Source: an uncultured Clostridia bacterium
GTDB taxonomy: Bacteria; Cyanobacteriota; Vampirovibrionia; Gastranaerophilales; Gastranaerophilaceae
Assembly (NCBI GenBank): GCA_945946765.1
Contig: CAMEWS010000001.1
Span: 1-64,000, forward strand
Direction: 5' to 3'
Length of the DNA: 64,000 nt
The position numbers and the translations under genes are program-made. A model generated the notes under the pieces. The model did no database searches and was not told where the DNA came from. It saw nothing but the letters and a program-made list of their open reading frames with translations. How positions within the stretch are numbered: the first letter of the stretch is position 1; each line of letters starts with the position of its first letter. Below, piece after piece: positions 44,021-51,970 of the stretch.

Positions 44021-44074
44021 AAAAAAGGGTGCTTATAATAAATTCAACATTTGCTGATTATTATTGGCACCCTT
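44021..44074 (-). terminator. Long terminator hairpin of the lytic transglycosylase gene
   Basis: AAGGGTGC (44025-44032) pairs with GCACCCTT (44067-44074), and inner ATAATAA/TTATTAT pairing extends it. On the minus strand T6 follows. The stem begins 23 bp beyond the stop codon. Confidence 0.82.
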
Positions 44075-44096
44075 AATAATTTTGTCGGTTATTAAT

Positions 44097-44705
44097 TTAG
44101 ATTGCACCGTACAAAGAAACAAACGGTAAATTATCTAAAGAATTATTTTTTAATACATTAGCTTCTTTATCAATTACAAGTGCTTTGTTTGCAGTTCTGT
44201 TGTTGCCTGTTTTACTGTACTTTGTAATTGCAGGGTCGGGGTTCGCTTTTTGAGCATAATACTCGCTCATAATCCCTTTAACAAAACGCTTAGTTTCTGC
44301 AAAAGGTGGAACGCCTTTGTATTTGCTAACGTTTCCGGGACCTGCATTGTATGCGGCGAGTGCCAATTCTACTGAACCGAATTTTTGGTACATCATTTTG
44401 TAATACATCAATCCGCCTCTGATGTTGTCACTCAAATAGTACGGATTGTAACCGAGTTTTCTTGCTGTTGATGGCATTAATTGAAATACGCCAACAGCAC
44501 CGTATGAGCTTCTTTTTTCATGGACAAAGCCCGATTCCATTTTTGCTATACTCAAGCCCAAAGCAGGATCAACGCCCATCTCTAAGGAATGTTTTACAAT
44601 GTAATCCTTAACTGTGGCTTTTGATGTTGCTGCTTGTGTCTGATTGGGATTTGCTAAAATGCAAAAAATGAGTAGTAAGGTTAGTGTTAGTAACTTTCTA
44701 ATCAA
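44097..44705 (-). CDS. Secreted lytic transglycosylase (SLT family)
   Basis: A 202-aa protein that cleaves peptidoglycan between MurNAc and GlcNAc. It has a signal peptide (MIRKLLTLTLLLIFCILANP, then NQTQAA), catalytic Glu in SIAKMESGF (about 57), then SSYGAVGVFQLMPSTARKLG and ALAAYNAGPGNVSKYKGVPP, the three standard SLT motifs. The TTG at 44705 has AGAGGA seven bases upstream. It has its own promoter about 190 bp upstream, giving a long leader, and its own terminator. Confidence 0.93.
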   Translation of the reverse strand: MIRKLLTLTLLLIFCILANPNQTQAATSKATVKDYIVKHSLEMGVDPALGLSIAKMESGFVHEKRSSYGAVGVFQLMPSTARKLGYNPYYLSDNIRGGLMYYKMMYQKFGSVELALAAYNAGPGNVSKYKGVPPFAETKRFVKGIMSEYYAQKANPDPAITKYSKTGNNRTANKALVIDKEANVLKNNSLDNLPFVSLYGAI

Positions 44706-44894
44706 ACGTTAATCCTCTGTTTTGTAAATTGAACGGGGTGAAGTCTTTATGTATTGGGTTATTTTATTTACTTCTCTCTTAGGGTAACAATTTTTGTTAG
44801 TAATTAAGTAAAATTGTTTACCTGTCAGAGTTCCCGAAACCTTTGGTTTATTGCACTTTGCTTTGACATTCACAAGGTGTTTTAAACTTTAGGT
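44706..44894 (-). promoter_or_regulatory. Long, potentially structured 5' leader of the lytic transglycosylase
   Basis: About 190 nt lie between the predicted transcription start (near 44895) and the TTG. Central pairing is GGTAAACAATTTT with AAAAATTGTTACC (44787-44822), and CTCT/AGAG pairs extend it. Wall-hydrolase genes are often riboswitch-controlled (for example c-di-AMP), but I cannot find the full ydaO consensus. The remaining 44931-45070 shows nothing else except the start region of the next gene. Confidence 0.4.
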
Positions 44895-44902
44895 TCTTAT
44901 AC

Positions 44903-44930
44903 ATAGTACTTCATAAAGATAAAAAGTCAA
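44903..44930 (-). promoter_or_regulatory. Sigma-70-type promoter of the lytic transglycosylase gene
   Basis: On the minus strand TTGACT (44930-44925), a 16-bp spacer, and TACTAT (44908-44903). Confidence 0.6.
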
Positions 44931-45070
44931 GTCCCTGCGTTGTTTTCACCTATTTTGACCTTTGATAATGCGGTTTTTAGCGTGATTCTATTTTTCTACT
45001 TTTTGTAAATTTTGTTAATTAGATGACTGATTAATCGTTTGTGTTAATATAAATGTAGGGAGAATTTATA

Positions 45071-46012
45071 ATGCCTAGAAAAAAATGTATTGAAATTGTT
45101 CTGGACGTTGAAACTACGGGTCTGGATTATAAAAAAGAGAGAATTATTGAGTTTGCGGCAGTAAGGCTTGAAAACGGAGTAATCAAAGACAGTTATGAAA
45201 CAATGATTAATCCGCAGCAACATATTCGTAAATCAAGCATGGCTGTTCACGGTATTACCGAAGAAATGGTTGCCGATAAGCCTACTGAAGAAGAAGTTTT
45301 GCCGACAATTTTAGAGTTTATTGGTGACTATCCGATAGTTGCGCATAATGCAATATTTGATTATAACTTTTTGAATGAAGCTTCAAAAAGAGTTTTGGGT
45401 AAACCGCTCGAAAATCAAAGAATTGATTCTCAATTTTTGTTTAAAGAAGTTTATCCCGAATTTGAATCTCACGGTTTAGAGAATTTGATGATTAAGTTTG
45501 GAGTCGAATTTGACTTGAGGCATCGTGCAATGGCAGATACTATAGGTCTTGCTCAAGCATATCCTAAGCTTAAAAAACTTTATGAGAAAAAATACGATTG
45601 GCAATTAAAACAAATCGGTAATATTGATTATTTGTTTGAACGTTTTTTACGTATTCAGCAAGCTGTTCAAACAATGCAATCAGAATTACAAGACTTAAAA
45701 TCAATATTTAAGCTTTATTTTGATGAAGGCGGAGAACCTGTCCAAGCCACTACCGGTGAAACTCTTGTGTATCAGTCAAAACAATCATTTTCATATGATT
45801 TTGTTCAAATAAAAGATATTCTTGATGAAATAGGAGCTTTACCTAAAGCTGTCAAGCTTAATAACGGATTTGTCGACAGGCTTGTTAACGGTAAAAGCTT
45901 GGATGAAGAAACGAAAGAAAAAATTAAAGCTGCAAGATGTGAATTTTCAGAAACTCGCAATGTGCAAGTGGTGAAATGTGATAAACATAATTGCCACAGT
46001 GCGCAGTCATAA
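45071..46012 (+). CDS. DEDDh 3'-5' exonuclease (DnaQ/PolC-epsilon-like)
   Basis: A 313-aa protein with the exonuclease domain in residues 8-180. Exo I is VLDVETTGLD (Asp/Glu at about 12-14), Exo II is VAHNAIFDYNFL (about 94) and Exo III is LRHRAMADT (His and Asp near 157). The C-terminal 130 residues are helical and not recognised, ending Cys/His-rich (CDKHNCHSAQS). It could be a stand-alone proofreading subunit or repair nuclease. GGGAGA precedes the ATG. Confidence 0.85.
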   Translation: MPRKKCIEIVLDVETTGLDYKKERIIEFAAVRLENGVIKDSYETMINPQQHIRKSSMAVHGITEEMVADKPTEEEVLPTILEFIGDYPIVAHNAIFDYNFLNEASKRVLGKPLENQRIDSQFLFKEVYPEFESHGLENLMIKFGVEFDLRHRAMADTIGLAQAYPKLKKLYEKKYDWQLKQIGNIDYLFERFLRIQQAVQTMQSELQDLKSIFKLYFDEGGEPVQATTGETLVYQSKQSFSYDFVQIKDILDEIGALPKAVKLNNGFVDRLVNGKSLDEETKEKIKAARCEFSETRNVQVVKCDKHNCHSAQS

Positions 46013-46017
46013 AAGAA

Positions 46018-46046
46018 AGACCTGAACATTTTGTTCAGGTCTTTTT
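46018..46046. terminator. Bidirectional terminator after the exonuclease gene
   Basis: Perfect stem AGACCTGAACA (46018-46028), loop TTT, TGTTCAGGTCT (46032-46042), then TTTT. Confidence 0.9.
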
Positions 46047-46116
46047 AAATTTAAGTCTAGTTGCCGAATTCCTCTATTGTTTCTCTTTATATTAAGTGGT
46101 CAGTGTTTGTTGTTGA

Positions 46117-46305
46117 TTATGCTATAAAGTTTGTGCCGAATCTGGTTGCCCCCAAGAATACACATTCTTCTAACATTGAATCAAGACTTCTATAAACTTT
46201 TCTTTTTGGTTGTTTTTCAGCTTCAGCTATACCGGCTTTAGTTTCACTATATTGTGTAGTAATTGCTAATGTATAATTAGCAAACGGATTTGTAGATTTA
46301 ATCAT
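46117..46305 (-). CDS. Small lineage-specific protein with NPFA motif
   Basis: A 62-aa protein of unknown function: STNPFANYTLA at the N-terminus, a Lys/Arg-rich middle, and LGATRFGTNFIA at the end. It has no signal peptide. Its upstream region is nearly the same as that of the coiled-coil gene at 21868-22797, which argues that it is a real, regulated gene. The short protein at 49137-49316 also has a SNPFA motif. Confidence 0.55.
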   Translation of the reverse strand: MIKSTNPFANYTLAITTQYSETKAGIAEAEKQPKRKVYRSLDSMLEECVFLGATRFGTNFIA

Positions 46306-46336
46306 ATCTCTCTGACCTCTTATTTTAATTTTCTCT

Positions 46337-46413
46337 CTTGTATATATATAAAGTAAAAAAGTATATAAAAATTGCTTTTTAGTATATACTTTTGTTAATA
46401 TTTCTTAATAATT
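46337..46413 (-). promoter_or_regulatory. Shared upstream element, copy B
   Basis: It aligns with 22825-22902 over about 77 bp, including the ATATATAAAGTA block, the AAAAATTGCTTTTT core, a GTATATAC palindrome and TTAATATTTCTTAAT. It ends 32 bp upstream of the 62-aa gene. Confidence 0.55.
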
Positions 46414-46517
46414 AGGCTTGGTTAAATTCATTCATATGCATTGTTGTCATTAATTATAAAAAATAGTAAAATATCTATACTTATCATAAATATAATCTGT
46501 AAAAGAGAGGATATAGT

Positions 46518-47864
46518 ATGAAATTACACATGCAGATACTTATTGCTTTAGGCTTGGGTATCAAAAGAAACGGACATATATTTTTAGGGCTTATTGCCGG
46601 TATTATTTTAGGTATTGCAATGCATACATATACTGCTACACATGAACCTACGGCTATGTATAAAGTGTTGTATGCTGTCTTAAATTTTGTTGGACAGGCT
46701 TTTATAAGATTAATTCAAATGGTTATAATACCATTAATATTTAGTGCAATAGTTATTGGTATATCGAGTATTGGTGATAATAAGCAGTTGGGCTCTTTTG
46801 GGGTTAAAATGATTGTTTACTATTCAATCATTTCAATTGCCGCAGTTATTATCGGCACGACACTTTCTGTAACACTTCATCCCGGTGATGGTGTTCAGTC
46901 TTTTATTAGTCAAAAGGCATCTGTTGAAACCCAACATATTGTTAGTCAGGCAATTGCCGAACAAAAAGGTCATATGTCTGAGATGTTTGTCAATTTGATT
47001 CCTGCAAATCCAATAGAAGCTTTGTCGTCAGGTGAGATGATTCCTATTATTATATTTATCATGATATTTGCTATCGCTCTCGCTAAGGTTGGTGAAATTA
47101 ACAGACCGGTTGTCTCGTTTTTTGAGTCAATATTTGCGGCAACTATGAAGGTTACAGACGGAATTATGTATCTTGCTGCTCCGGGTATTTTTGCTTTGAT
47201 GGCTACTGCAATATCTTCTTTTGGTATTTCTGTATTTTCAAGTATTTCTAAATACTTTTTAGCAATATTTATCGGTTTTGCTATTCAACTGTTTGTTGTG
47301 TATCCGATAATCATGAAAGTTTTCTCAAAAGTCCCCATCAGATTGTTTTTTGCTGCTATTGCAGAAGCAATGATGGTTGGCTTTGGTACTGCAAGTAGTT
47401 CTGCTACTTTACCTTTGGTTATTGCTTGTTGCGAAAAACGTGGTATTTCTCATAAGGTTTGCAGCTTTGTATTGCCATTGGGTGTTACTTTAAATTTTGA
47501 TGCAACAGCAATGTTTCAGGTTATTGCTGTATTCTTCCTTACTCAAGCATACGGTGTGACTCTAGAACCGTTACAAATCATACAGGTTGCAGTTTTGGCA
47601 ATAATTGCATCAAGTACTTGTGCCGGTATTCCGGGTGGCGGTATTATCACTATTGCGCTCGTGTTAAACGGACTTGGTTTAACACCGACTCAAATGGTAG
47701 AAGGTTTTGCTTTCTTGTTTGCAGTGGACAGGATAGTTGATATGTTTAGAACCATGTTAAATATCACTTCTGATGCTGTTGTGACAGCCGTAATTGCTGA
47801 TAATGAGAATGAATTGAACTACGACATGTTAACAAGTGAAGAGTCGTATAAAGATATAATTTAA
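46518..47864 (+). CDS. Dicarboxylate/glutamate:cation symporter (DAACS family)
   Basis: A 448-aa polytopic transporter of the GltP/DctA family, taking up C4-dicarboxylates or glutamate/aspartate with H+ or Na+. Signature segments are the Ser-rich loop GFGTASSSATLPLV (about 295), LNFDATAMFQ in place of the usual NMDGTA (about 330), and GIPGGGIITIALV (about 375). The substrate cannot be told by eye. The start has AGAGAGGA upstream. Its stop overlaps the aroA start by one base. Confidence 0.9.
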   Translation: MKLHMQILIALGLGIKRNGHIFLGLIAGIILGIAMHTYTATHEPTAMYKVLYAVLNFVGQAFIRLIQMVIIPLIFSAIVIGISSIGDNKQLGSFGVKMIVYYSIISIAAVIIGTTLSVTLHPGDGVQSFISQKASVETQHIVSQAIAEQKGHMSEMFVNLIPANPIEALSSGEMIPIIIFIMIFAIALAKVGEINRPVVSFFESIFAATMKVTDGIMYLAAPGIFALMATAISSFGISVFSSISKYFLAIFIGFAIQLFVVYPIIMKVFSKVPIRLFFAAIAEAMMVGFGTASSSATLPLVIACCEKRGISHKVCSFVLPLGVTLNFDATAMFQVIAVFFLTQAYGVTLEPLQIIQVAVLAIIASSTCAGIPGGGIITIALVLNGLGLTPTQMVEGFAFLFAVDRIVDMFRTMLNITSDAVVTAVIADNENELNYDMLTSEESYKDII

Positions 47865-49135
47865 TGGATATTAAAGTTTCTAAATCACAAGGTTTGAAAG
47901 GCGAAATAGTTATTCCTGCCGACAAGTCTATCAGTCACAGGAGTGCTATGTTTGCCTCTCTTACTAACGGAATTACAGAGATAAAAAACTTTTCACTTGG
48001 TGCAGATTGTTTAAGCACGCTCGGTATAATTAAAGCACTCGGGTGTGAAGTTGAATTTTTATCAGAAAAACACCTAAAAATTAATTCACAAAATGCGTTT
48101 AAAAAAGATTTGTACAAATTGGACTGCGGAAACTCGGGTACGTCAATGAGACTGTTTTCGGGTATTCTTGCAGCAAGAGAAATTGAATCAACGCTCTATG
48201 GTGACGAAAGTCTGAGTGCAAGACCAATGAGAAGAATTATTATGCCACTTGAATTAATGGGAGCAAAAATCAAACACAACAATTATCGAGCACCTCTCGT
48301 CATAAAGGGTACTGAATTATTTCCAATTGATTATAAAACCCCGATAGCTTCCGCTCAGGTAAAATCCTGTGTTTTACTTGCAGGGCTCAATACTTGCGGA
48401 GTGACAAAAGTTACGGAACCATATATTTCAAGAAATCATACCGAAAAAATGCTGGAATATATGGGGGCAGATATTCTAGTGAATGGCAATACAGTGTCCA
48501 TCAAAAAATCGAAATTAGAACCTAAAGAATTGTCGGTGTGTGGCGATATATCATCTGCTGCTTTCTTTTTGGTAGCCGGTGCTATTGTTCCCAATTCCGA
48601 TATTATTTTAAAAAATGTTGGCTTAAATCCTACAAGAACCGGTATAATAGATGTTTTGACACAGATGGGTGCGGATATAGAAATTTTAAATTGTGAATCT
48701 GTATCTAATGAAGAAGTAGGTGACATCAGAATAAAAACTTCGGATTTAAAAGCAATTACAATTGAGGGTGAAATTATACCAAGGCTAATTGATGAGCTCC
48801 CTGTTATTGCGGTTTTGGCTTCTCAAGCTGAAGGTCAAACAGTTGTTAAAAATGCAGGTGATTTGAGAAACAAAGAATCAGACAGGATAAAATGTTTGGT
48901 TAGTGAATTGTTAAAAATTGGTGTTGATATTCAAGAAACTGAAGACGGATTTATTGTTAACGGTAAAACTGATTTAACCGGCGGTTGTAGTGTTAAATGT
49001 TTTCATGACCACAGGTTGGCAATGAGTCTTTATGTTGCGGGTTTAATTTGTAAAAATCCCATTTGTATTGAAGAATTTCAATGGGTTGATATTTCGTTTC
49101 CGGAGTTCTTGCCTTTAATGGAGCAATTAAGCTAA
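47864..49135 (+). CDS. aroA: 3-phosphoshikimate 1-carboxyvinyltransferase (EPSP synthase)
   Basis: Sixth step of the shikimate pathway, joining PEP and shikimate-3-phosphate. Motifs: PADKSISHRSAMFA (Lys and Ser near 20-26), LDCGNSGTSMRLFSGILA (about 87-104), CGDISSAAFFLVAG, LRNKESDRI (about 338) and FHDHRLAMSL (about 382). At 423 aa it is full length. Translation is coupled to the upstream symporter through TAATG; the pairing has no obvious metabolic logic. Confidence 0.95.
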   Translation: MDIKVSKSQGLKGEIVIPADKSISHRSAMFASLTNGITEIKNFSLGADCLSTLGIIKALGCEVEFLSEKHLKINSQNAFKKDLYKLDCGNSGTSMRLFSGILAAREIESTLYGDESLSARPMRRIIMPLELMGAKIKHNNYRAPLVIKGTELFPIDYKTPIASAQVKSCVLLAGLNTCGVTKVTEPYISRNHTEKMLEYMGADILVNGNTVSIKKSKLEPKELSVCGDISSAAFFLVAGAIVPNSDIILKNVGLNPTRTGIIDVLTQMGADIEILNCESVSNEEVGDIRIKTSDLKAITIEGEIIPRLIDELPVIAVLASQAEGQTVVKNAGDLRNKESDRIKCLVSELLKIGVDIQETEDGFIVNGKTDLTGGCSVKCFHDHRLAMSLYVAGLICKNPICIEEFQWVDISFPEFLPLMEQLS

Positions 49136-49136
49136 T

Positions 49137-49316
49137 TTACTCGTTGTTTCTTTTACAGTTTGGGTTTTCTTCTTGGTCCATCCAGACATAAGTTTTGTTT
49201 TTTGTAAAAGCAAACGGATTTGAAGTATAATTTTGATTTTGTGACATTCTTTTTGCTTTTTGGTCAATCACGTTGATTTTTTTTATCAAATTTTTTAAGG
49301 AAACAAATATTTCCAT
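49137..49316 (-). CDS. Small protein with SNPFA motif
   Basis: A 59-aa unknown protein. A basic amphipathic start (MEIFVSLKNLIKKINVIDQK) is followed by YTSNPFAFTKNKTYVWMDQE, similar in its NPFA motif to the 62-aa protein at 46117-46305. I chose the ATG at 49316 because AAAGG lies eight bases upstream; an internal ATG at 49247 would give a 36-aa form. It converges with aroA with a 1-bp gap. Confidence 0.45.
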   Translation of the reverse strand: MEIFVSLKNLIKKINVIDQKAKRMSQNQNYTSNPFAFTKNKTYVWMDQEENPNCKRNNE

Positions 49317-49433
49317 ATTAATAACCTTTGCATAATTTTCCTGTAATATCATTGCAGATTTTATTTTAATTTTTATTACGCAAAAGTACCGAATTGCCTT
49401 ACCCGATTTTGTTATATTTTGTATAATTAATTT

Positions 49434-49850
49434 ATGATAAGACCTCTTAGAAGAACTTTAATAGCCGAAGATACTTTTGATTGGCAAAAATTTCATACGA
49501 TTAATTTGAAAAGTTATCACGGGTATCAAATGGATTTTTATCTCGGGTCAAACGCTCGGGAAGCTTTAAAAATTTCGCAAGAACAAATTCATGACCCTTT
49601 TGATTTGATAATTACGGATTTGCAAATGGAGGAAGATTTTTTGCCAGATTATGCGGGAGAATGGCTTATTAAAGAGTTAAGAATGTTTAAGGAGTATAAA
49701 AACACTCCTATAATTATTGTGTCAGGTGCTTATAACATTGCTTCGGTTGCCCAATCGCTGGGGTGTGACTATATTTCAAAAAGGACTCTTACAATTTATC
49801 CTCACAAATATGAGGAAATGTTGTCCAAGTATTATTATAAGAATTATTAA
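49434..49850 (+). CDS. Single-domain response regulator receiver
   Basis: A 138-aa CheY-like protein with acidic pocket LIAEDTFDW (about 9-16), phospho-acceptor Asp in LIITDLQMEEDF (about 62), Ser in IIIVSGAYN and the conserved Lys in YISKRTL. It has no output domain. An insertion after the Asp (FLPDYAGEW) is unusual. TATAAT at 49422-49427 lies only 6 bp before the ATG, so the transcript could be nearly leaderless. No histidine kinase is adjacent. Confidence 0.8.
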   Translation: MIRPLRRTLIAEDTFDWQKFHTINLKSYHGYQMDFYLGSNAREALKISQEQIHDPFDLIITDLQMEEDFLPDYAGEWLIKELRMFKEYKNTPIIIVSGAYNIASVAQSLGCDYISKRTLTIYPHKYEEMLSKYYYKNY

Positions 49851-50001
49851 ATAAGTACTTTGCAAATTTTATGTTTATTGTAAGATATTATTACAGTTCA
49901 ATAAGCAGGTGAATAGAATGAGGAAAAAGACGCATTCTATAAATTGTGCTTGTGAAAAAATAAGAAATATTTATAAGTAAAAACAGATAAGAAGGTACAC
50001 A

Positions 50002-50169
50002 ATGGGAATCAAAGGTAAAGTTGATAAAATGGTTGTTCTTGCATGTGAAGAATGTAAAGAAAGAAACTATACAACTACAAAAAACAAAAAAACATTAAAA
50101 GAAAGAATGGAACTTAAAAAATATTGCCCAAGATGCAATAAACACACACTTCACAAAGAAACCAAGTAA
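50002..50169 (+). CDS. rpmG: 50S ribosomal protein L33
   Basis: A 55-aa protein read from ATG 50002 to TAA 50167-50169. It begins [20 protein letters not shown], continues [10 protein letters not shown], and ends [17 protein letters not shown]. The two CxxC pairs (CEEC, CPRC) make the zinc-binding form of L33. GAAGG precedes the ATG. Its place before tRNA-Trp, secE and nusG is the conserved order. Confidence 0.95.
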   Translation: MGIKGKVDKMVVLACEECKERNYTTTKNKKTLKERMELKKYCPRCNKHTLHKETK

Positions 50170-50240
50170 GTTTATTTGCGCCTTTGTTTTGCAGTTTATG
50201 CAGTTAACAATCGGCGTATTGACAATTTAATATTTAAAGA

Positions 50241-50313
50241 GCGTCCTTAGTTCAGTTGGTAGAACGTCGGTCTCCAAAACCGGATGTCGAGGGTTCGAGT
50301 CCTTCAGGGCGCG
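50241..50313 (+). tRNA. tRNA-Trp (CCA anticodon)
   Basis: A 73-nt cloverleaf. Acceptor GCGTCCT pairs with AGGGCGC (one G-T), the D-loop is AGTTCAGTTGGTAGA, the anticodon loop CTCCAAA has anticodon CCA, and the T-arm is GAGGGTTCGAGTCCTTC. The discriminator is G and the CCA end is not encoded. It lies between rpmG and secE, as in many bacteria. Confidence 0.95.
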
Positions 50314-50335
50314 ATTTAAATAAAAGAGGAATATA

Positions 50336-50557
50336 ATGGCTAACCAAACAAAAGATAAAATTGATTTAAAACAGGCTTTAACAACTTACTTTAAATCCGT
50401 AAAGCTTGAGTGGGGCAAAATTACATGGCCCGGCAAACAGGATGTTATCAGAGAAACAGTACTGGTAATTGTTATTACTGCTGTTTTTACAGTAGGTGTT
50501 CTTGCTGTTGACAAAATCTTTGAAATGCTTTTCAAGGGCTTTGGTTTGATACATTAG
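50336..50557 (+). CDS. secE: Preprotein translocase subunit SecE
   Basis: A 73-aa protein with one C-terminal transmembrane helix (VLVIVITAVFTVGVLAVDKIF) preceded by the conserved amphipathic VKLEWGKITWPGKQDVIRET. It stabilises SecY in the translocon. AAGAGGAA precedes the ATG. It lies between tRNA-Trp and nusG. Confidence 0.96.
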   Translation: MANQTKDKIDLKQALTTYFKSVKLEWGKITWPGKQDVIRETVLVIVITAVFTVGVLAVDKIFEMLFKGFGLIH

Positions 50558-50599
50558 ATTCTAAAAAAGATTTATTATTTAATTACAGGAATTAATATA

Positions 50600-51265
50600 A
50601 TGACTAAAAAAAATGAAGAACAACCGGAAGTAACTGTTGAACAAGAAGATATCAGTGTTTTTGACAATGAAAAACACCAGATTGTTGAAGAAAAAGACGC
50701 TAAGTTAAAAGCGGATATTCAGGCTTCACACAGTAAAGAACCGCAAAAAAAATGGTACATCGTTCACACATATTCAGGTTACGAAAACAAAGTTAAAGTA
50801 AACCTTGAAAAACGTATTGAATATATGAACATGGCGGATAAAATTTTCCGTGTGGAAGTTCCTCAAAAGACAATAACAAAAGTTAAAGACGGTAAAAAAC
50901 AAGACCGTGAAGAAAAAATCTTTCCGGGTTATGTACTTGTTGAAATGATTATGGATGATGACAGCTGGTATGTAGTAAGACATACAGCAGGTGTTACAAA
51001 GTTTGTCGGAACAGCTAAAAAACCTATCCCTGCAAAGGATTCCGAAATCAAAAAAATCATCCACAGAGTTCAAACTCAAACAACAAAAATCGAACTTGAT
51101 GTTAAAGTCGGTGATAAAGTCAGAATTATTTCAGGTCCGTTTGCTGACTTTATCGGTGATATTACAGAAGTTTATCCCGATAAATCAAAACTCAGAGCAA
51201 CAGTTTCTATCTTTGGTAGAGAAACACCTGTTGAGCTTGAATACAAACAAATTCAAAAAGTATAA
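50600..51265 (+). CDS. nusG: Transcription termination/antitermination protein NusG
   Basis: A 221-aa protein. After an acidic N-terminal extension of about 50 residues comes the NGN domain (KKWYIVHTYSGYENKVKVNL, EKIFPGYVLVEMIMDDDSWY, VRHTAGVTKFVG), then the KOW domain (VGDKVRIISGPFADFIGDI). NusG binds RNA polymerase and couples it to Rho or the ribosome. The extension is longer than in standard NusG. Confidence 0.96.
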   Translation: MTKKNEEQPEVTVEQEDISVFDNEKHQIVEEKDAKLKADIQASHSKEPQKKWYIVHTYSGYENKVKVNLEKRIEYMNMADKIFRVEVPQKTITKVKDGKKQDREEKIFPGYVLVEMIMDDDSWYVVRHTAGVTKFVGTAKKPIPAKDSEIKKIIHRVQTQTTKIELDVKVGDKVRIISGPFADFIGDITEVYPDKSKLRATVSIFGRETPVELEYKQIQKV

Positions 51266-51458
51266 TCAGGTGTGTGAAGGTCGTATGGTTTTTGCGAATG
51301 CAAAAGCAGGGAGACCGTAACCGTTCCAAGCCGCCATTGTGACTGTAACGTCAGTGAAAGGAACGAAACAATCTATTGATTGTACAGGCGGAAACAAACA
51401 AAATAATAATGTGGAAGGGAATTTATTCCTGCCAGACCACGAAAGGAGAACAAAGAAA
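51266..51458 (+). promoter_or_regulatory. Structured leader between nusG and rplK
   Basis: This 193-bp spacer is rich in pairings: GGTC...GACC enclosing TTTTTGC/GCAAAAG (about 51279-51316), CGTTCC...GGAACG enclosing TGAC/GTCA (about 51320-51366), and GTGGAAGGGAAT...CCAC (51411-51440). The GTGGAAGGG...CCAC element recurs before rplA. Ribosomal protein L1 represses its own operon in other bacteria by binding such leaders; that role here is inference. Confidence 0.45.
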
Positions 51459-51884
51459 ATGGCAAAAAAAATTGTAGGAAAAATTAAGCTTCAAATCGAA
51501 GCAGGTAAAGCTAATCCATCACCTCCGGTAGGTCCTGCATTGGGTCAACACGGTGTTAACATCATGGATTTTTGTAAGCAATTCAATGCTAAAACAGAAT
51601 CACAAGCAGGTTATATTATTCCTGTAGTAATTGATGTATATGAAGACAGAAGTTTTTCTTTTATCATTAAAAGCCCGCCGGCTGCAGTGCTCATAAAAAA
51701 GGCAATCAATTTACCTAAAGGATCTGCTGCACCAAACAAAACAAAAGTCGGTAAAATTACAGTGGCTCAATTAGAAGAAATTGCTAAAATCAAAATGAAC
51801 GATTTGAACGCAACAACTGTAGAAGCTGCAGTTAAAATGCTCAAAGGTTCAGCAAGAGCTATGGGTGTTACAGTAGAAGAATAA
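51459..51884 (+). CDS. rplK: 50S ribosomal protein L11
   Basis: A 141-aa protein starting [20 protein letters not shown], with [20 protein letters not shown] and the RNA-binding C-terminal half ([20 protein letters not shown]). It forms the GTPase-associated centre with 23S rRNA. I use the ATG at 51459 (GAAAGGAG upstream); the frame extends upstream without sense. Confidence 0.97.
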   Translation: MAKKIVGKIKLQIEAGKANPSPPVGPALGQHGVNIMDFCKQFNAKTESQAGYIIPVVIDVYEDRSFSFIIKSPPAAVLIKKAINLPKGSAAPNKTKVGKITVAQLEEIAKIKMNDLNATTVEAAVKMLKGSARAMGVTVEE

Positions 51885-51970
51885 CAAACAGTGGAAGGGG
51901 ATGTCGTAAGGAACGCACCTTATCGTTCGTAACGGATTAAAACCCGATATTACCACAGAAAGGAATAACA
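51885..51970 (+). promoter_or_regulatory. rplK-rplA spacer with candidate L1-binding element
   Basis: GTGGAAGGGG (51891-51900) closes with CCAC (51953-51956) around internal stems. The same GTGGAAGGG start and CCAC closure appear before rplK. Confidence 0.4.

Noticed and set aside
44700-44900. c-di-AMP (ydaO) riboswitch near the lytic transglycosylase
   Set aside because: Fragments such as GGGGTGAA and AGGGTAAC occur, but on the strand opposite to the gene, and the full ordered consensus is missing. Kept only as an unnamed structured leader.
49422-49436. Leaderless mRNA for the receiver-domain gene
   Set aside because: A TATAAT lies 6 bp before the ATG, but no matching -35 was found at proper distance.
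51320-51370. Cobalamin-riboswitch-like CCGCCATTGTGACTGTAA stretch
   Set aside because: The rest of the B12 element is absent and the context is a ribosomal operon; a ribosomal leader is simpler.
51339-51458. N-terminal extension of rplK
   Set aside because: The frame is open upstream, but the extra residues do not match L11, and a strong ribosome-binding site precedes the ATG at 51459.
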